In this document: piece after piece, positions 55,742-64,000 of the stretch
Position numbering within the stretch: the first letter of the stretch is position 1
How the letters are laid out: the number at the start of each line of letters is the position of its first letter
Notes under the pieces: generated by a model
Databases searched by the model: none
Told to the model about the DNA's origin: nothing
What the model saw: only the letters and a program-made list of their open reading frames with translations
Made by a program: the position numbers and the translations under genes
From: JAWKRB01 sp041389885
Lineage (GTDB): Bacteria; Myxococcota_A; Polyangia; Polyangiales; Ga0077539
Direction: 5' to 3'
Length of the DNA stretch: 64,000 nucleotides
NCBI GenBank assembly: GCA_041389885.1
Contig: JAWKRB010000005.1
Location: forward strand, 454,699 to 518,698

Positions 55742-57685
55742 ATGCCCCCGCGCGGCGTCGTCACGATCGGCCTCTGCCTGCACCTCGGGTGCGTGGGCGT
55801 GATCGGCGCGCCCGCCGAAGCCCCTGACGCCTCGCTCCCCGCGGAGGACGTCGCCGTCACCGACCTGGGCGCTCCCGACGACGCGGAGGCGCCCCTCGAC
55901 CTCCCCTCCCTCGAAGACCAGACGACCCCGCCCGACCTCGCGCGCGAAGACGACGTGGTGACGCCCCCCGACGCGGTGACCCCGCGCGACGCGGTGACGC
56001 CCCCCGACGTGGTGAGCCCTCGCGACGTGGTGACCCCGCGCGACGTGGTGACGCCCCCCGACGCGGTGACCCCGCGCGACGTGGTGAGCCCTCGCGACGT
56101 GGTGGCGGCGATGGACGTGGTGAGCCCTCGCGACGTGGTGGCGCCCCGGGATGGGGTGACGGCGTCCGACGTGCCCCGCGACGCAGGACCTCCCCCGACC
56201 GCCTGCCCGGCCGGTCGCGGGAGCGCGGCGGTGTCGGCCCCGAGGCGCACGATCTCGTTGCGAGACATGGGTCTAGAAGGATGGCTGGGCTCTGTGGCCG
56301 TCGCCGACCTCGACCGGGACGGCCAGCGCGAGGTCATCGCGACGCGGGGCTCGCGGGTCGCGGTGTGGAGCCGAAGCGGAACCCTCCGATGGTCCCGCGC
56401 GCCGGCGTCGGCGAGGGTGTGGGCCGGGGCGCTGGTGGGAGACTTCGTCGGCGACGCCAACCTCGAGGTCGTCGCCGCGTCCGCCGGCCGCGTCGCGCTG
56501 TACAACGCGCAGGGCACGCTCGGCGCGGGCTTTCCCACGAATTGGCGCGACGAGGTTCGCGCCCTCGCCGCGGGAGACCTCAACGCCGACAGCCGCCCCG
56601 AGATCGTCGTCGGCACCACCGTCACCCAGGGCTCCGGCGCCCGCGAGGACGTGATCACGGCCTTCACTGGCGCGGGCGCGACGGTCCCGGGCTTTCCGCC
56701 CAACGGCACGGGCACCAGCCGCTGCGACAGCGCCTGCGACATCGCCGGCGCCTTCGACCAGAACCTCGCCATCGGACCCATCGACGGCGACGCCCGCGCC
56801 GACATCCTCGCCCCCACCGACAACGCCTACGCCTCGTGGCACCGCGGCAGCGGCGAGGCCTTTCCGGTCTCTTCCATCTTTCGCGGCGTGACCCGCTCCC
56901 CCGGCGTGCGCTTCATCGTGAGCTACGCCGAGGCGCAGCAGGGCTACGCGATGAACGAGTCCACCGCGGAGCAGGCGCACTTCACCAACAGCGCCCCGGC
57001 CCTCGTCGACCTCGACGGCGACGGCGCCCGCGAGCTGGTGATGCTCTCGTCGGTGCAGAACGTCTCGCAGAGCGACCGTCGCCGCGGCGTCGCGCTCTGG
57101 GTGATTCGCCCCGACGGCACCCGCCCCCCCACCTGGACCACCCCCTACCGCGTGAGCGCCTACCTCGCGGGTCTCAGCGACCTCGGCGGCAACATCGTCG
57201 CGGCCACGAACCAGGTCGCCGTCGCCGACCTCGACGCCCGCGCGGCGGGCCCTGAGATGGTCTTCGCGGGCTTCGACGGCGCGGTGCACTGCGTGGGCGC
57301 AGATCGAAGCCTGCGCTGGCGCTACGCGTTCACCACGGCGGCGAACGTGCTCACCGCGGGGGCGGCCCTCGCCGACCTCTCCGACGACGGATCGCCCGAG
57401 GTGATCTTCGCCACCTACAGCACCCAGCAGAACGCGAGCGCGCTCTATGTGCTGAGCGCGTCGGGGGCGCTGCTGCACCGCGTCGCGCTCCCAGGGCGAG
57501 GCGCGATGGCCGTGCCCACGGTCGCCGACCTCGACGGAGACGGAACGCTCGAGATCCTGGTCTCGCTCAAAGACGCCGCGAGCGACGGCGCCGAGGTGCT
57601 GGTGTTCAACGTGCCGGGCTCTGGGGCGCTCTGCCTCCCGTGGCCCACCGGGCGCGGAAACTACCTCCGCAACGGCGCGCCCTGA
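55742..57685 (+). CDS. FG-GAP/VCBS-repeat propeller lipoprotein with long Asp/Pro/Val stalk
   Basis: The ATG at 55742 gives 647 residues. The lipobox is 'CLHLGC' (Cys17). Residues 25-150 are a stalk of six-residue repeats (D-V/A-V-T/S-P-R/P), encoded by almost identical 18-base units at 55955-56160. Residues 160-647 form an FG-GAP-type beta-propeller with calcium-loop motifs: 'VADLDRDGQREVIATRG', 'AAGDLNADSRPEIVVGT', 'GPIDGDARADILAPT', 'VDLDGDGARELVMLSS', 'ADLSDDGSPEVIFAT' and 'VADLDGDGTLEILVSL'. The D-x-(D/N)-x-D-G pattern implies Ca binding. Related integrin-like propellers serve in adhesion or surface binding. The stalk design matches that of the Stig1 lipoproteins. Confidence 0.85.
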   Translation: MPPRGVVTIGLCLHLGCVGVIGAPAEAPDASLPAEDVAVTDLGAPDDAEAPLDLPSLEDQTTPPDLAREDDVVTPPDAVTPRDAVTPPDVVSPRDVVTPRDVVTPPDAVTPRDVVSPRDVVAAMDVVSPRDVVAPRDGVTASDVPRDAGPPPTACPAGRGSAAVSAPRRTISLRDMGLEGWLGSVAVADLDRDGQREVIATRGSRVAVWSRSGTLRWSRAPASARVWAGALVGDFVGDANLEVVAASAGRVALYNAQGTLGAGFPTNWRDEVRALAAGDLNADSRPEIVVGTTVTQGSGAREDVITAFTGAGATVPGFPPNGTGTSRCDSACDIAGAFDQNLAIGPIDGDARADILAPTDNAYASWHRGSGEAFPVSSIFRGVTRSPGVRFIVSYAEAQQGYAMNESTAEQAHFTNSAPALVDLDGDGARELVMLSSVQNVSQSDRRRGVALWVIRPDGTRPPTWTTPYRVSAYLAGLSDLGGNIVAATNQVAVADLDARAAGPEMVFAGFDGAVHCVGADRSLRWRYAFTTAANVLTAGAALADLSDDGSPEVIFATYSTQQNASALYVLSASGALLHRVALPGRGAMAVPTVADLDGDGTLEILVSLKDAASDGAEVLVFNVPGSGALCLPWPTGRGNYLRNGAP

Positions 57686-57694
57686 GGGGATCCG

Positions 57695-59512
57695 TCAGTC
57701 TTGTCCGCCGGGGGGCGGGCCGCCCTCTTTCTCGAGGTAGCGAAAGATGGTGCGGGGGTCGACGCCGAGGTCCCGCGCGGTCTTCGTGCGATTGCCGTTG
57801 TTCCGCTCGAGGACCTCGAGGATGTACTTGCGCTGAAACTCCTCCTTGGCCTTGTCGAGGGGGAGGGTGGCCTGGAGGTTCTCCTCGCGCAGGTCGAGGT
57901 CTTCAGGGCCCACGAGGCTCTTGTCGCAGAGCACCAGGGCCTTCTTGATGCGGTTCTCGAGCTGCCGCACGTTGCCCGGCCACTCGTACTTGCGAATGGC
58001 GATGAGCGCGTTGGGGGTGAAGCCCTTCACCGCGGTGTTCATCTCTTGCGAGTACTTCTGCAGCAGCAGCTTCGCGATGACCACCACGTCGTCGCCGCGC
58101 TCGCGCAGCGGCGGTAGAAAGACGTTCACCACGTTGAGGCGGTAGTAGAGGTCCTCGCGAAATCGCCCCGTGCGGATCTCTTCTTCGAGCTCGCGGTTGG
58201 TCGCGGCGAGCACGCGGATGTCGACGCGCTCGGCGCGGGAGTCTCCCACCTTGGTCACGGTGCGCTCTTGCAGCGCGCGCAGCAGCTTCACCTGAAGCGC
58301 CACGGGGAGCTCGCCGATCTCGTCGAGAAAGAGCGTGCCCTTGTTCGCGGCCTGAAACTTCCCGTCGCGGGTGGCGACGGCGCCGGTGAACGAGCCCCGC
58401 ACGTGCCCGAAGAGCTCGCTCTCCATGAGGTTCTCGGGGATCGCGCCGCAGTTGATCACCACGAACGGACCGTTGGCCCGCGGCGAGCGGTTGTGAATCT
58501 CCCGCGCGATGAGCTCCTTGCCCGTGCCGGTCTCGCCGGTGATGAGCACGGAGATGTCGGTCGGCGCGACCTTCTGCACCTTGCGAAACACCTCGAGCAT
58601 CGAGGCGCAGCTCCCGATGATCTCGCCGAAGCGCTGGCTCTTGAGCTTCTTCTCGAGCTCGGCGTTGTCGGTGCGCAGGGTCTCGAGCAGCAGCGCGCTC
58701 TGGAGAATGAGCGAGGCCTGCGAGGCGAAGATCGACAGCACGTCGAGGGAGCGCGGGTCGAAGAGGTGCGCGACCTGGTCGTTGCCGAGGTAGATCAAGC
58801 CCTGCAGCTCGCCCCCGGCGATGAGCGGCGCGCACATCACGGAGCAGAGCCGGAGGTTCATCACCGAGAGCGCGCCCTTGAAGGCGGCGTCGTCGAGGGC
58901 GTTGTGCACGATGAGCGGGCGCCGCGACTCGATGACCTTCGCGATGATCGAGTCGGAGAGCTGCCGCACGCCGTCGGGGATCGACTCCTGCCGGAGGTTT
59001 CTCGCCGCCCGCACCTCGGTGGCCTTATCGCGCAAGAGGATCACAAACCCCTTGTCGGCCCCCGTGGCCTCGATGGCCCCGTCGAGGAGCGCCTCGAGGA
59101 GCTGCTGCACGTCGCGGGTGACCAGCAGGCGCTCGGAGAACTGGTAGAGCTTGCGGAGCCCGGTGAGCTCGGCCTGGGAGCCGTCGGCGGGGGCGGCGGA
59201 CGCGGCGCCGGGGGTCTCGGCCTCTTCGAGGAGCGAGAAGACCAGCTCGACGTCGCCGAGGTGCACGTGGTCGTTGTGCGCGAGCCGCGCGCGGCGCTTG
59301 CGCTTGCCGTTGACCTGAATCTCCGCGACGGGGTCGACCTCGTCGAGGGAGAAGTCGCGGCCGTCGAAGACGACCTGCGCGTGCCAGGCGGCCACGCCGC
59401 GCCCCTCGACGGCGACGTCGTTGCCGCCCGCCCCGCCGAGCGTCGTGATGGCCTTGTAGATCGGGAACAGTCGGCCTCGACCGCTGGGGCCGATCCATCG
59501 CAGACAGGGCAT
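57695..59512 (-). CDS. FHA-GAF sigma-54-dependent enhancer-binding protein, Fis-type
   Basis: A 605-residue activator of RNA polymerase with sigma-54. Residues 1-95 are an FHA domain ('GRGVAAWHAQVVFDGRDF', 'VNGKRKRRARLAHNDHVHLGDVELVF'), which binds phosphothreonine. Residues 120-275 are a GAF sensor ('ATGADKGFVILLRD', 'MCAPLIAGGELQGLIYLGN'). Residues 300-530 are the AAA+ domain: Walker A 'ITGETGTGKELIAREIH', loop 'GHVRGSFTGAVATRDGKF' (GSFTGA in place of GAFTGA), Walker B 'GTLFLDEIGELP', 'NRELEEEIRTGRFREDLYYRLN' (R-finger) and 'YEWPGNVRQLENRI'. The last 40 residues carry a Fis helix-turn-helix ('GNRTKTARDLGVDPRTIFRYLEKEG'). FHA-type activators are a myxobacterial speciality and are controlled by Ser/Thr kinases; two kinases lie 4-8 kb away. 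Confidence 0.93.
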   Translation of the reverse strand: MPCLRWIGPSGRGRLFPIYKAITTLGGAGGNDVAVEGRGVAAWHAQVVFDGRDFSLDEVDPVAEIQVNGKRKRRARLAHNDHVHLGDVELVFSLLEEAETPGAASAAPADGSQAELTGLRKLYQFSERLLVTRDVQQLLEALLDGAIEATGADKGFVILLRDKATEVRAARNLRQESIPDGVRQLSDSIIAKVIESRRPLIVHNALDDAAFKGALSVMNLRLCSVMCAPLIAGGELQGLIYLGNDQVAHLFDPRSLDVLSIFASQASLILQSALLLETLRTDNAELEKKLKSQRFGEIIGSCASMLEVFRKVQKVAPTDISVLITGETGTGKELIAREIHNRSPRANGPFVVINCGAIPENLMESELFGHVRGSFTGAVATRDGKFQAANKGTLFLDEIGELPVALQVKLLRALQERTVTKVGDSRAERVDIRVLAATNRELEEEIRTGRFREDLYYRLNVVNVFLPPLRERGDDVVVIAKLLLQKYSQEMNTAVKGFTPNALIAIRKYEWPGNVRQLENRIKKALVLCDKSLVGPEDLDLREENLQATLPLDKAKEEFQRKYILEVLERNNGNRTKTARDLGVDPRTIFRYLEKEGGPPPGGQD

Positions 59513-59626
59513 CGATCACCTCACGCCGCGGCGAGAACCGCGCGCGGGGAGCGTACCGCACCGCGAGGGGAGTGTCCGCTTCTGCGTCGCGGGGCGCGCG
59601 GGGGAGGGCAGGGGTGGCGGCCGCGC

Positions 59627-60502
59627 TCAGCGCGCGAGGCGGCGACGAATGGCGTCGCGCACGGCGGGCGCGAGGCCGTCGACGTAGCTCTCCGGGAGGC
59701 TCCGCAGCGTGACGTCCGGGAGCGCGAGGAGGGCCTCTTCGGGCGCGAGCCCCGCGAGGCGCTCTTGGGGCGCGAGCCCCGCGAGTCGCTCTTCGGGCGC
59801 GAGCCCCGCGAGGCGCTCTTCGGGCGCGAGGTCTGCGAGCCTGTCTTCGAGCGGGAGCTTCTTCATGAGCTCCCTTGCGTACTGGTTGAAGCCTTCGAGG
59901 TCCTCGTCGATCTCCATGCTCATGTCGTCGCTCCGAGTGTGTACATGTTGCCGGATCCACCTGATCGCGGCCAGCGAGAGGGCGTTCTTCGTCGCGAACC
60001 ATCGGAGCACGTCGTCGCCCTCGTGCTCCGCGATGACGCGCAGCTCAGCAATCACGACGCGGAGGTAGTGTCCGCGCACGGTGTGATAGCCGTCGTCGTG
60101 GAGGGCGATCGTGAGCCCCATCTCATCGAGCTCTCGGCGCAGCGCCTCGTGGATGCGTGGCACCACGAGCATGAGGGTGACGCCCGCGGGGTCGACCTCG
60201 TGCTCGGCGCACCAGAGCGCGCCGTAGGCGAAGAGGCGGTGGAGGTCCCCGCGGCGAAACTCCCGCGCGCGGCTCTTGAACTCCACCAGCAACACGTCGA
60301 GGAGGTGACGCCACATCCCGCGGAGGCTTTGCCCCTCGGCGAGGGGCTCGCGGACGTGCTGGGGGCGCAGCGTCAGCAGGTCGTCCACGCGCAGCGGCTC
60401 GGCCGAGAGCGGGACCTCCGCGCGAACCTCGACCCAGGGCGGCGCGCGCTCGCGCAGGTAGATCGTGAACGCGGGGTGCCACGCCGTTCGCGTCGTGCTC
60501 AT
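59627..60502 (-). CDS. PD-(D/E)XK-like (Rpn/DUF4351-type) protein with nine-residue tandem repeats
   Basis: The ATG at 60502 gives 291 residues. Residues 1-200 resemble the recombination-promoting nuclease / DUF4351 group: 'WHPAFTIYLRERAPPWVEVR', 'LRVDDLLTLRPQ', 'LLVEFKSRAREFRRGDLHRLFAYGALWCAEH' (the E-x-K of a PD-(D/E)XK core, with D in 'VDD'), and 'VTLMLVVPRI'. The C-terminal part (about 220-256) is a tandem array of nine-residue units 'LAPEERLAG', four copies, encoded by 27-base repeats, then 'LRSLPESYVDGLAPAVRDAIRRRLA'. Members of this group are linked with mobile elements and can act as nucleases; I cannot show activity. It lies 190 bases from an IS91-type transposase, on the opposite strand. 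Confidence 0.65.
   Translation of the reverse strand: MSTTRTAWHPAFTIYLRERAPPWVEVRAEVPLSAEPLRVDDLLTLRPQHVREPLAEGQSLRGMWRHLLDVLLVEFKSRAREFRRGDLHRLFAYGALWCAEHEVDPAGVTLMLVVPRIHEALRRELDEMGLTIALHDDGYHTVRGHYLRVVIAELRVIAEHEGDDVLRWFATKNALSLAAIRWIRQHVHTRSDDMSMEIDEDLEGFNQYARELMKKLPLEDRLADLAPEERLAGLAPEERLAGLAPQERLAGLAPEEALLALPDVTLRSLPESYVDGLAPAVRDAIRRRLAR
59735..59842. repeat. 27-bp tandem repeat (four copies) within the PD-(D/E)XK-like gene
   Basis: Units at 59735-59761, 59762-59788, 59789-59815 and a diverged last copy at 59816-59842. The first and third are identical, and the second differs at two positions. The 27-base unit encodes nine residues, so copy-number change would keep the frame. Confidence 0.9.
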
Positions 60503-60568
60503 GCGATCGCATGGAGCGCGCGCCGTGCCAGCGGAGGGGGCCTGAAATCACATCGGAATTACGGCGCT

Positions 60569-60647
60569 GGGTGGCGGAAGTGGGGTGGCGGGGGGTGGCG
60601 AGGGGGTGGCGGGCCCGCCATCCCCAAATTGCGTGCCACGCGGGGAT
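60569..60647 (+). repeat. G-rich direct repeats and a bulged hairpin upstream of the IS91-type transposase
   Basis: Four GGTGGCG motifs (with T at 60572, 60586, 60596 and 60607) form a G-run array able in principle to fold as a quadruplex. Directly after it, ATCCCC at 60620-60625 pairs with GGGGAT at 60642-60647, and inside it GCG at 60631 pairs with CGC at 60639. IS91-family ends carry hairpins for rolling-circle transposition, so this may be the terminus on the 5' side of the element; that is inference. Confidence 0.4.
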
Positions 60648-60692
60648 TCTCGTGAACATCGCGGAGGCACGTCGCTCGCACTGCGCGCGAAC

Positions 60693-62171
60693 ATGGCCGA
60701 GGGCGCAGCATCGATCACGGAGGCGTCGCACCGCCGCCACGATCCGCGGGATGCGGCGCTGTGGTCGGTGGTGCGCGAGGAGGGCGCGGCGTTCATCGAG
60801 ACAGCGCGGGGGAGGGGCGCTCCGCTGCCGCGCTACGTGGAAGACGAGCTCCACGCGTACCTGCGCTGCGGGGTGCTCGCGTGCGGCTTCGCGCGGGCGC
60901 GATGCGCGGGTTGTGGGAGGGACAAGCTCGTCGCGTTCTCGTGCAAGAGGCGCGGCGTGTGTTCGTCATGCGGCGGGCGGCGCATGAGCGAGACGGCGGC
61001 GGAGCTGGTGACCCGGACGATCCCCGAAGTGCCTGTGCGGCAGTGGGTTCTGTCGCTCCCCTGGGCGCTGCGGCTGCCTGTCGCGCGAGACAGCGCGCTG
61101 CTCACCAAGGTCGCGCGGATCTTCTTCGAGGCGATCCGCGAGCAGCTGCGCGCGAAGGTCGGCGGGCATGGCCTCGGGGAGCGGGTGGAGGTCGGCGCGA
61201 TCACCTTCGTGCAGCGCTTCGGCGGATCGCTCAACCTGAATCCGCACCTGCACGTGTTGGTGACCGACGGCGTGTTCCTCTGTCCGGACGATGGGAGCAC
61301 ACCCCGCTTCGTGCCAACGCTTCGGCCGACCCGCGTGGAGCTGGCGTCGGTGTCGCGGCAGGTGGCCGAGCGGGTGTCGCGCATTCGAGCGGTGCGCAAC
61401 GACGACGGGCTCGACGGGTTGCGCGCCGCCGCGATGTCGAGGGGGGCCACGGCGCGGCTTCCGCTGGGCGAGCCGATCGCGCGAGAGGACGCGCGCTTCG
61501 AGGCGCGGCACGCGGGGGTGGAGCACGCGGGCTACGACGTGCACGCGGGGGTGCGCGTCGAGGCCGACGACCGAGTCGGGTTGGAGCGGCTCTGCCGCTA
61601 CGTCGCGCGCCCCGCGGTGTGCGGCGAGCGCGTCGCGCGGCTGGAGGGCGGCGGCGTCGCGTACCGGCTGAAGTACACGCGAAGAGATGGCGCGACGCAT
61701 CGGGTGATGAGCGGGCAGGAGTTCATGGCGAGACTGGTGGCGCTGATCCCGCCGCCGAGGTCGCCGTTGGTGAGGTACCACGGGGTGTTCGCGCCAAATT
61801 CACCGTGGCGCGCGGTCATCGTGCCAGGGCCGCGCAGGCCGCATCCTCGCGACGGCGCCCGCGCCGTTGGATGCGCTCACAGCGGCGCCGACGCGGAGGG
61901 GGCTGAGGGGGCTGAGGGGCAGGCGAGCGCGTGGTTCGAGGGAATCGCGGCGGTGCGGCGGGTAGGGCTGACGACGTGGGACTGGGCGACGCTGCTGCAG
62001 CGGGTGTGGGGTGTCGACGCGCTGAAGTGCGACGGGTGCGGCGGACGGATGAAGTTCATCGCGGTGATCAAGGAGCGTGCGGTGGTCGAGCGCATCTTGA
62101 AGCACCTCGGCGAGGACGCGGAGGAGCCCAGGTTCGCGAAGGCCCGCGACCCCTGCGACGCGTGGGAGTGA
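60693..62171 (+). mobile_element. IS91-family (HUH) transposase gene
   Basis: The most likely start is the ATG at 60693 (MAEGAASITEASHRR), giving 492 residues; the frame opens at 60585. The N-terminal zinc-binding region has 'CGFARARCAGCGRDKLVAF', 'CKRRGVCSSCGGRRM'. The middle has the helicase-like/HUH core with 'LNPHLHVLVTDGVF' (His-x-His) and the conserved 'RQWVLSLPWALRLPVARD'. The catalytic-Tyr region is in 'LERLCRYVARPAVCGERVARL...AYRLKYTRRDG'. A C-terminal extra zinc ribbon 'LKCDGCGGRMKFIAVI' is present. The order matches IS91/IS801 transposases, which move by a one-strand rolling-circle mechanism without target duplication. The termini were not found with certainty. Confidence 0.85.
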
Positions 62172-62870
62172 GGGCGGGGTGAGCGCGCGGCGTGCGGGGC
62201 GTGCGGGAGGGTGACGTCTGCCCGCAGCGCGCGCAGGAGGGATGGATTCGGTCAGAAAGGCAGTGGTAGCGTCTCGACGTGGTGCGGATGATTCGCGAGT
62301 GTGCGTACGGGGAGGGCGAGCTCGCTTCGCACAAGGGGAATTTCGTCGCCTCCAGGGGCTCCAGCGGCGTGGCCGCGGAGGTGCTCGCCGGGCGCAACCC
62401 GTTGGAGTGCCTTCTATGGAAGGAGATGTCAAGACACACCGATGCGAATTCTGATGTCAGTTGATTTTGACATCGGGCGGCTCCCTGTCGTTTCGCCGGA
62501 CGTCCCCGCGGGCTGATCGCGCGAGGGACCTGGCCGCGTACCGGGCGCTCCTTGGCCAGGACTTCATTCGTGTTCATGCATCGTTCGCTGTCGGTCACAA
62601 CTCTTGAGACGATCAAGCCTGTGCGTTCTCTCGCAAATGCGGGAACCATCCTTCTATCAGGGCATCGAGGTGCCATGGCTTCGTTCGGCTCTCCGGAGGG
62701 GCATAGCCTATCCGTGGGGGCTTTCGTGCGCGCCGGAGCGATCTCAACGCGGTGCGTGCCCAGAAATCCAATGGATGCTCTCCTCCGAACCCGACCTGTC
62801 TCTTGAGATGCGCGTGACCTCCTTGGGAACTTCTTGGAGACACGAATGCTCCATCCGCCGAGACAAGACC
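62172..62870. other. 699-bp inter-transposase region, no convincing gene
   Basis: The GC content is visibly lower than elsewhere, particularly from 62400 to 62860. Short open frames exist on both strands (for example 62552-62806 plus and 62613-62843 minus) but lack ribosome sites and codon bias. It holds an inverted-repeat cluster (62425-62474). The first 80 bases after the IS91 stop contain a possible hairpin, TGCGGG with CCCGCA, that might be the 3' origin end of that element. Confidence 0.5.
62425..62474. repeat. GATGTCA / TGACATC repeat cluster, possible insertion-element end
   Basis: GATGTCA occurs at 62425-62431 and again at 62453-62459. The second copy faces TGACATC at 62468-62474, giving a perfect 7-8-7 inverted repeat. 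Repeated short motifs next to an inverted copy are typical of transposase-binding ends, but no matching partner was seen. Confidence 0.4.
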
Positions 62871-63920
62871 TTACGACGCGATCTTCACCTTCGCCGCATC
62901 GAACACCTCCTGCGTCTTCCACATCGACAGCGCCGTGGCCGCGAGGCGACGCGCCAGCGTCACCTTGGCCAGCGGTGGCTTGGTCCCGCCGTCGATCTGA
63001 CGTTGATACCCCGCGCGCAGCGGGTGCTCCTTGTGCTGCACGATCACCGTCGTCGCAGCGCCCTTGAACACTGCCTTGAGCAGGTGATTGTGATTGAGGT
63101 TCAGCCCGCGAGTGCGCTGCACCGGGCGCTTCTGCCAGCGGTCGCCTTCGCGCACCCAGTCCGACGACGAGCGAATCACCACGCCGAGTCCGCAGTACGC
63201 CCAGAACTGCGCTCGAGTCCGAAAGCGCTCCGGGGTGATCACCACCGACACGAGCTGCGCCACGCGGATCGGTCCGAGTCCGGGGCACGTCTCCAGCACC
63301 TGGCTGATCGAGTGCCGATGCGACTCCTCGACCATCGCGGCCTCGGCCTGCACGCGCGTCGCCTGCAGCGCGTCGTAGTGGGCGAACATCACCTTCGCGC
63401 TTGGACGAGCGCTCTCGGGCAGCGACTCGATCCTCGTCTCGCGCTGCTTCATGCCGTAGGGATTGCTCCCCGTCATCTCGACACCATGCGACCGGAACAG
63501 CGCCTTGAGTCGGTTCTGTGCGCGCACCGTGTCGCGCACCGTCGCGGTGTGCGCCTTGACGAGCAGCCGCAGCGAGGCGAACGGTCCGGTCTGCTTGTAG
63601 ACCGTGGTTTTGACGGCGTTGGTGCGGAGCATCTCGGCGAGTGCGAAGGCATCGCGTTCGTCGTTCTTGTGCCCGCGGCTCTCGCTCACGTGAACCACCA
63701 CGACCCGCGTCACATGAGGCGTGAGGATCTCCGCCAACCAGGTCGACTGCGTCCCCTCTTCGAGGCAGAGGTGCAGCGATCCAGGTTCGGTCTGGAGGCA
63801 CTCGAGCAGCGCCTTGCCGTTGGTCTCGACGACCTTGCTGTGCAGCTTCTTGCCACGGGCGTCGATGACCGCGAGGGTGGTGCTCGCGGCATGCACGTCC
63901 ATCCCGATGTAGCGATCCAT
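62871..63920 (-). mobile_element. IS110-family transposase gene
   Basis: A 349-residue DEDD-type transposase (recombinase). The ATG at 63920 begins MDRYIGMDVHAAST, the usual N-terminus with the first catalytic Asp in 'GMDVH'. The remaining acidic residues are in 'SLHLCLEEGTQSTW' and 'GHKNDERDAFALAEML'. The C-terminal helix-hairpin-helix/IS116-type domain has 'LETCPGLGPIRVAQLVSVVITPERFRTRAQFWAYCGL', and the conserved Ser region lies near 'GVVIRSSSDW'. Length and layout are complete and the frame is intact, so it may be active. IS110 elements lack terminal inverted repeats. Members of the IS110 group encode a guide (bridge) RNA in the non-coding end upstream of the gene, which here would start at 63921 and continue past the window. 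Confidence 0.92.
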
Positions 63921-64000
63921 GGGGAACCTCCGTGTAGGCGCCGAGGTGGCGCGTGGTCTGAGAGTCTCCCCCTCGCGACGATGTCGAGCACGGGAGGGGG
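63921..64000 (-). other. Upstream (left-end) flank of the IS110 element, cut by the window edge
   Basis: The 80 bases upstream of the transposase ATG contain no gene. A ribosome site, GGAGG (forward CCTCC at 63927-63931), sits seven bases before the start codon. In IS110-group elements this non-coding end holds the bridge-RNA gene; too little is in the window to fold or define it. Confidence 0.4.

Noticed and set aside
62552..62843. Two overlapping small open frames (plus 84 aa, minus 76 aa) between the transposases
   Set aside because: No ribosome site, no codon bias, no recognised motif; kept only as part of the inter-transposase region.

Overview
The window comes from a very GC-rich bacterium, most likely a myxobacterium (Myxococcota, probably Polyangiales). 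The evidence is gene content: several lipoproteins built from Stig1-like cysteine repeats behind Asp/Ala/Pro-rich stalks, an IgGFc-binding-type protein, FG-GAP and PQQ-like propeller lipoproteins, two Ser/Thr protein kinases, an FHA-GAF-AAA-Fis enhancer-binding protein and a MshEN/HD-GYP/REC/PATAN signalling protein. Assignment below phylum is inference. I see no rRNA, tRNA or CRISPR array.

Layout. 1-5.6 kb: the end of an IgGFc-binding-like protein, a small unknown protein, and a SpoIVB-type S55 peptidase coupled by a 4-bp overlap to a secreted propeller protein. 5.7-17.0 kb: a surface-lipoprotein region with three Stig1-repeat proteins, a lipoprotein of unknown function, a DUF268-like methyltransferase-fold protein, an HpnB-like glycosyltransferase and a PQQ-type propeller lipoprotein. 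17.1-19.8 kb: glgC, pyrH and a small lipoprotein. 20.1-28.9 kb: a partial complex I operon, nuoE-F-J-K-L-M-N, lacking nuoA-D, G, H and I; nuoM and nuoN each carry an apparent one-base frameshift, and NuoL has an unusual tail. 28.9-33.6 kb: secreted proteins and lipoproteins, including a ferritin-like one. 33.7-39.5 kb: an acyl-CoA cluster (acetyl-CoA hydrolase/transferase, carboxyltransferase, biotin carboxylase-BCCP); the first and third genes contain many single-base indels, while the carboxyltransferase between them is intact. 39.6-42.9 kb: a 14-repeat Stig1 protein and an MDR oxidoreductase. 43.0-47.9 kb: MlaE permease, a lipoprotein, the HD-GYP protein, an ankyrin protein and an Ada-like regulator, several of them frameshifted. 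48-59.5 kb: a periplasmic binding protein, M18 aminopeptidase, two kinases pointing at each other (one with an extracellular RCC1 propeller), a TetR regulator in frame with an SPFH/flotillin-like protein behind a clear palindromic operator, an FG-GAP lipoprotein and the enhancer-binding protein. 59.6-64 kb: a mobile region with a PD-(D/E)XK-like protein carrying 27-bp tandem repeats, an IS91-type transposase, a stretch with inverted repeats and little coding signal, and an IS110 transposase whose upstream bridge-RNA end runs off the window.

Four-base start/stop overlaps (GTGA, ATGA, TTGA) recur between co-directional genes. They help fix starts and show where frameshifts have broken an overlap (nuoM/nuoN, TetR/SPFH). 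The indels cluster in a few genes and often fall in short C or G runs. Sequencing or assembly error is therefore at least as likely as true pseudogenes, and the two cannot be separated from this sequence alone.
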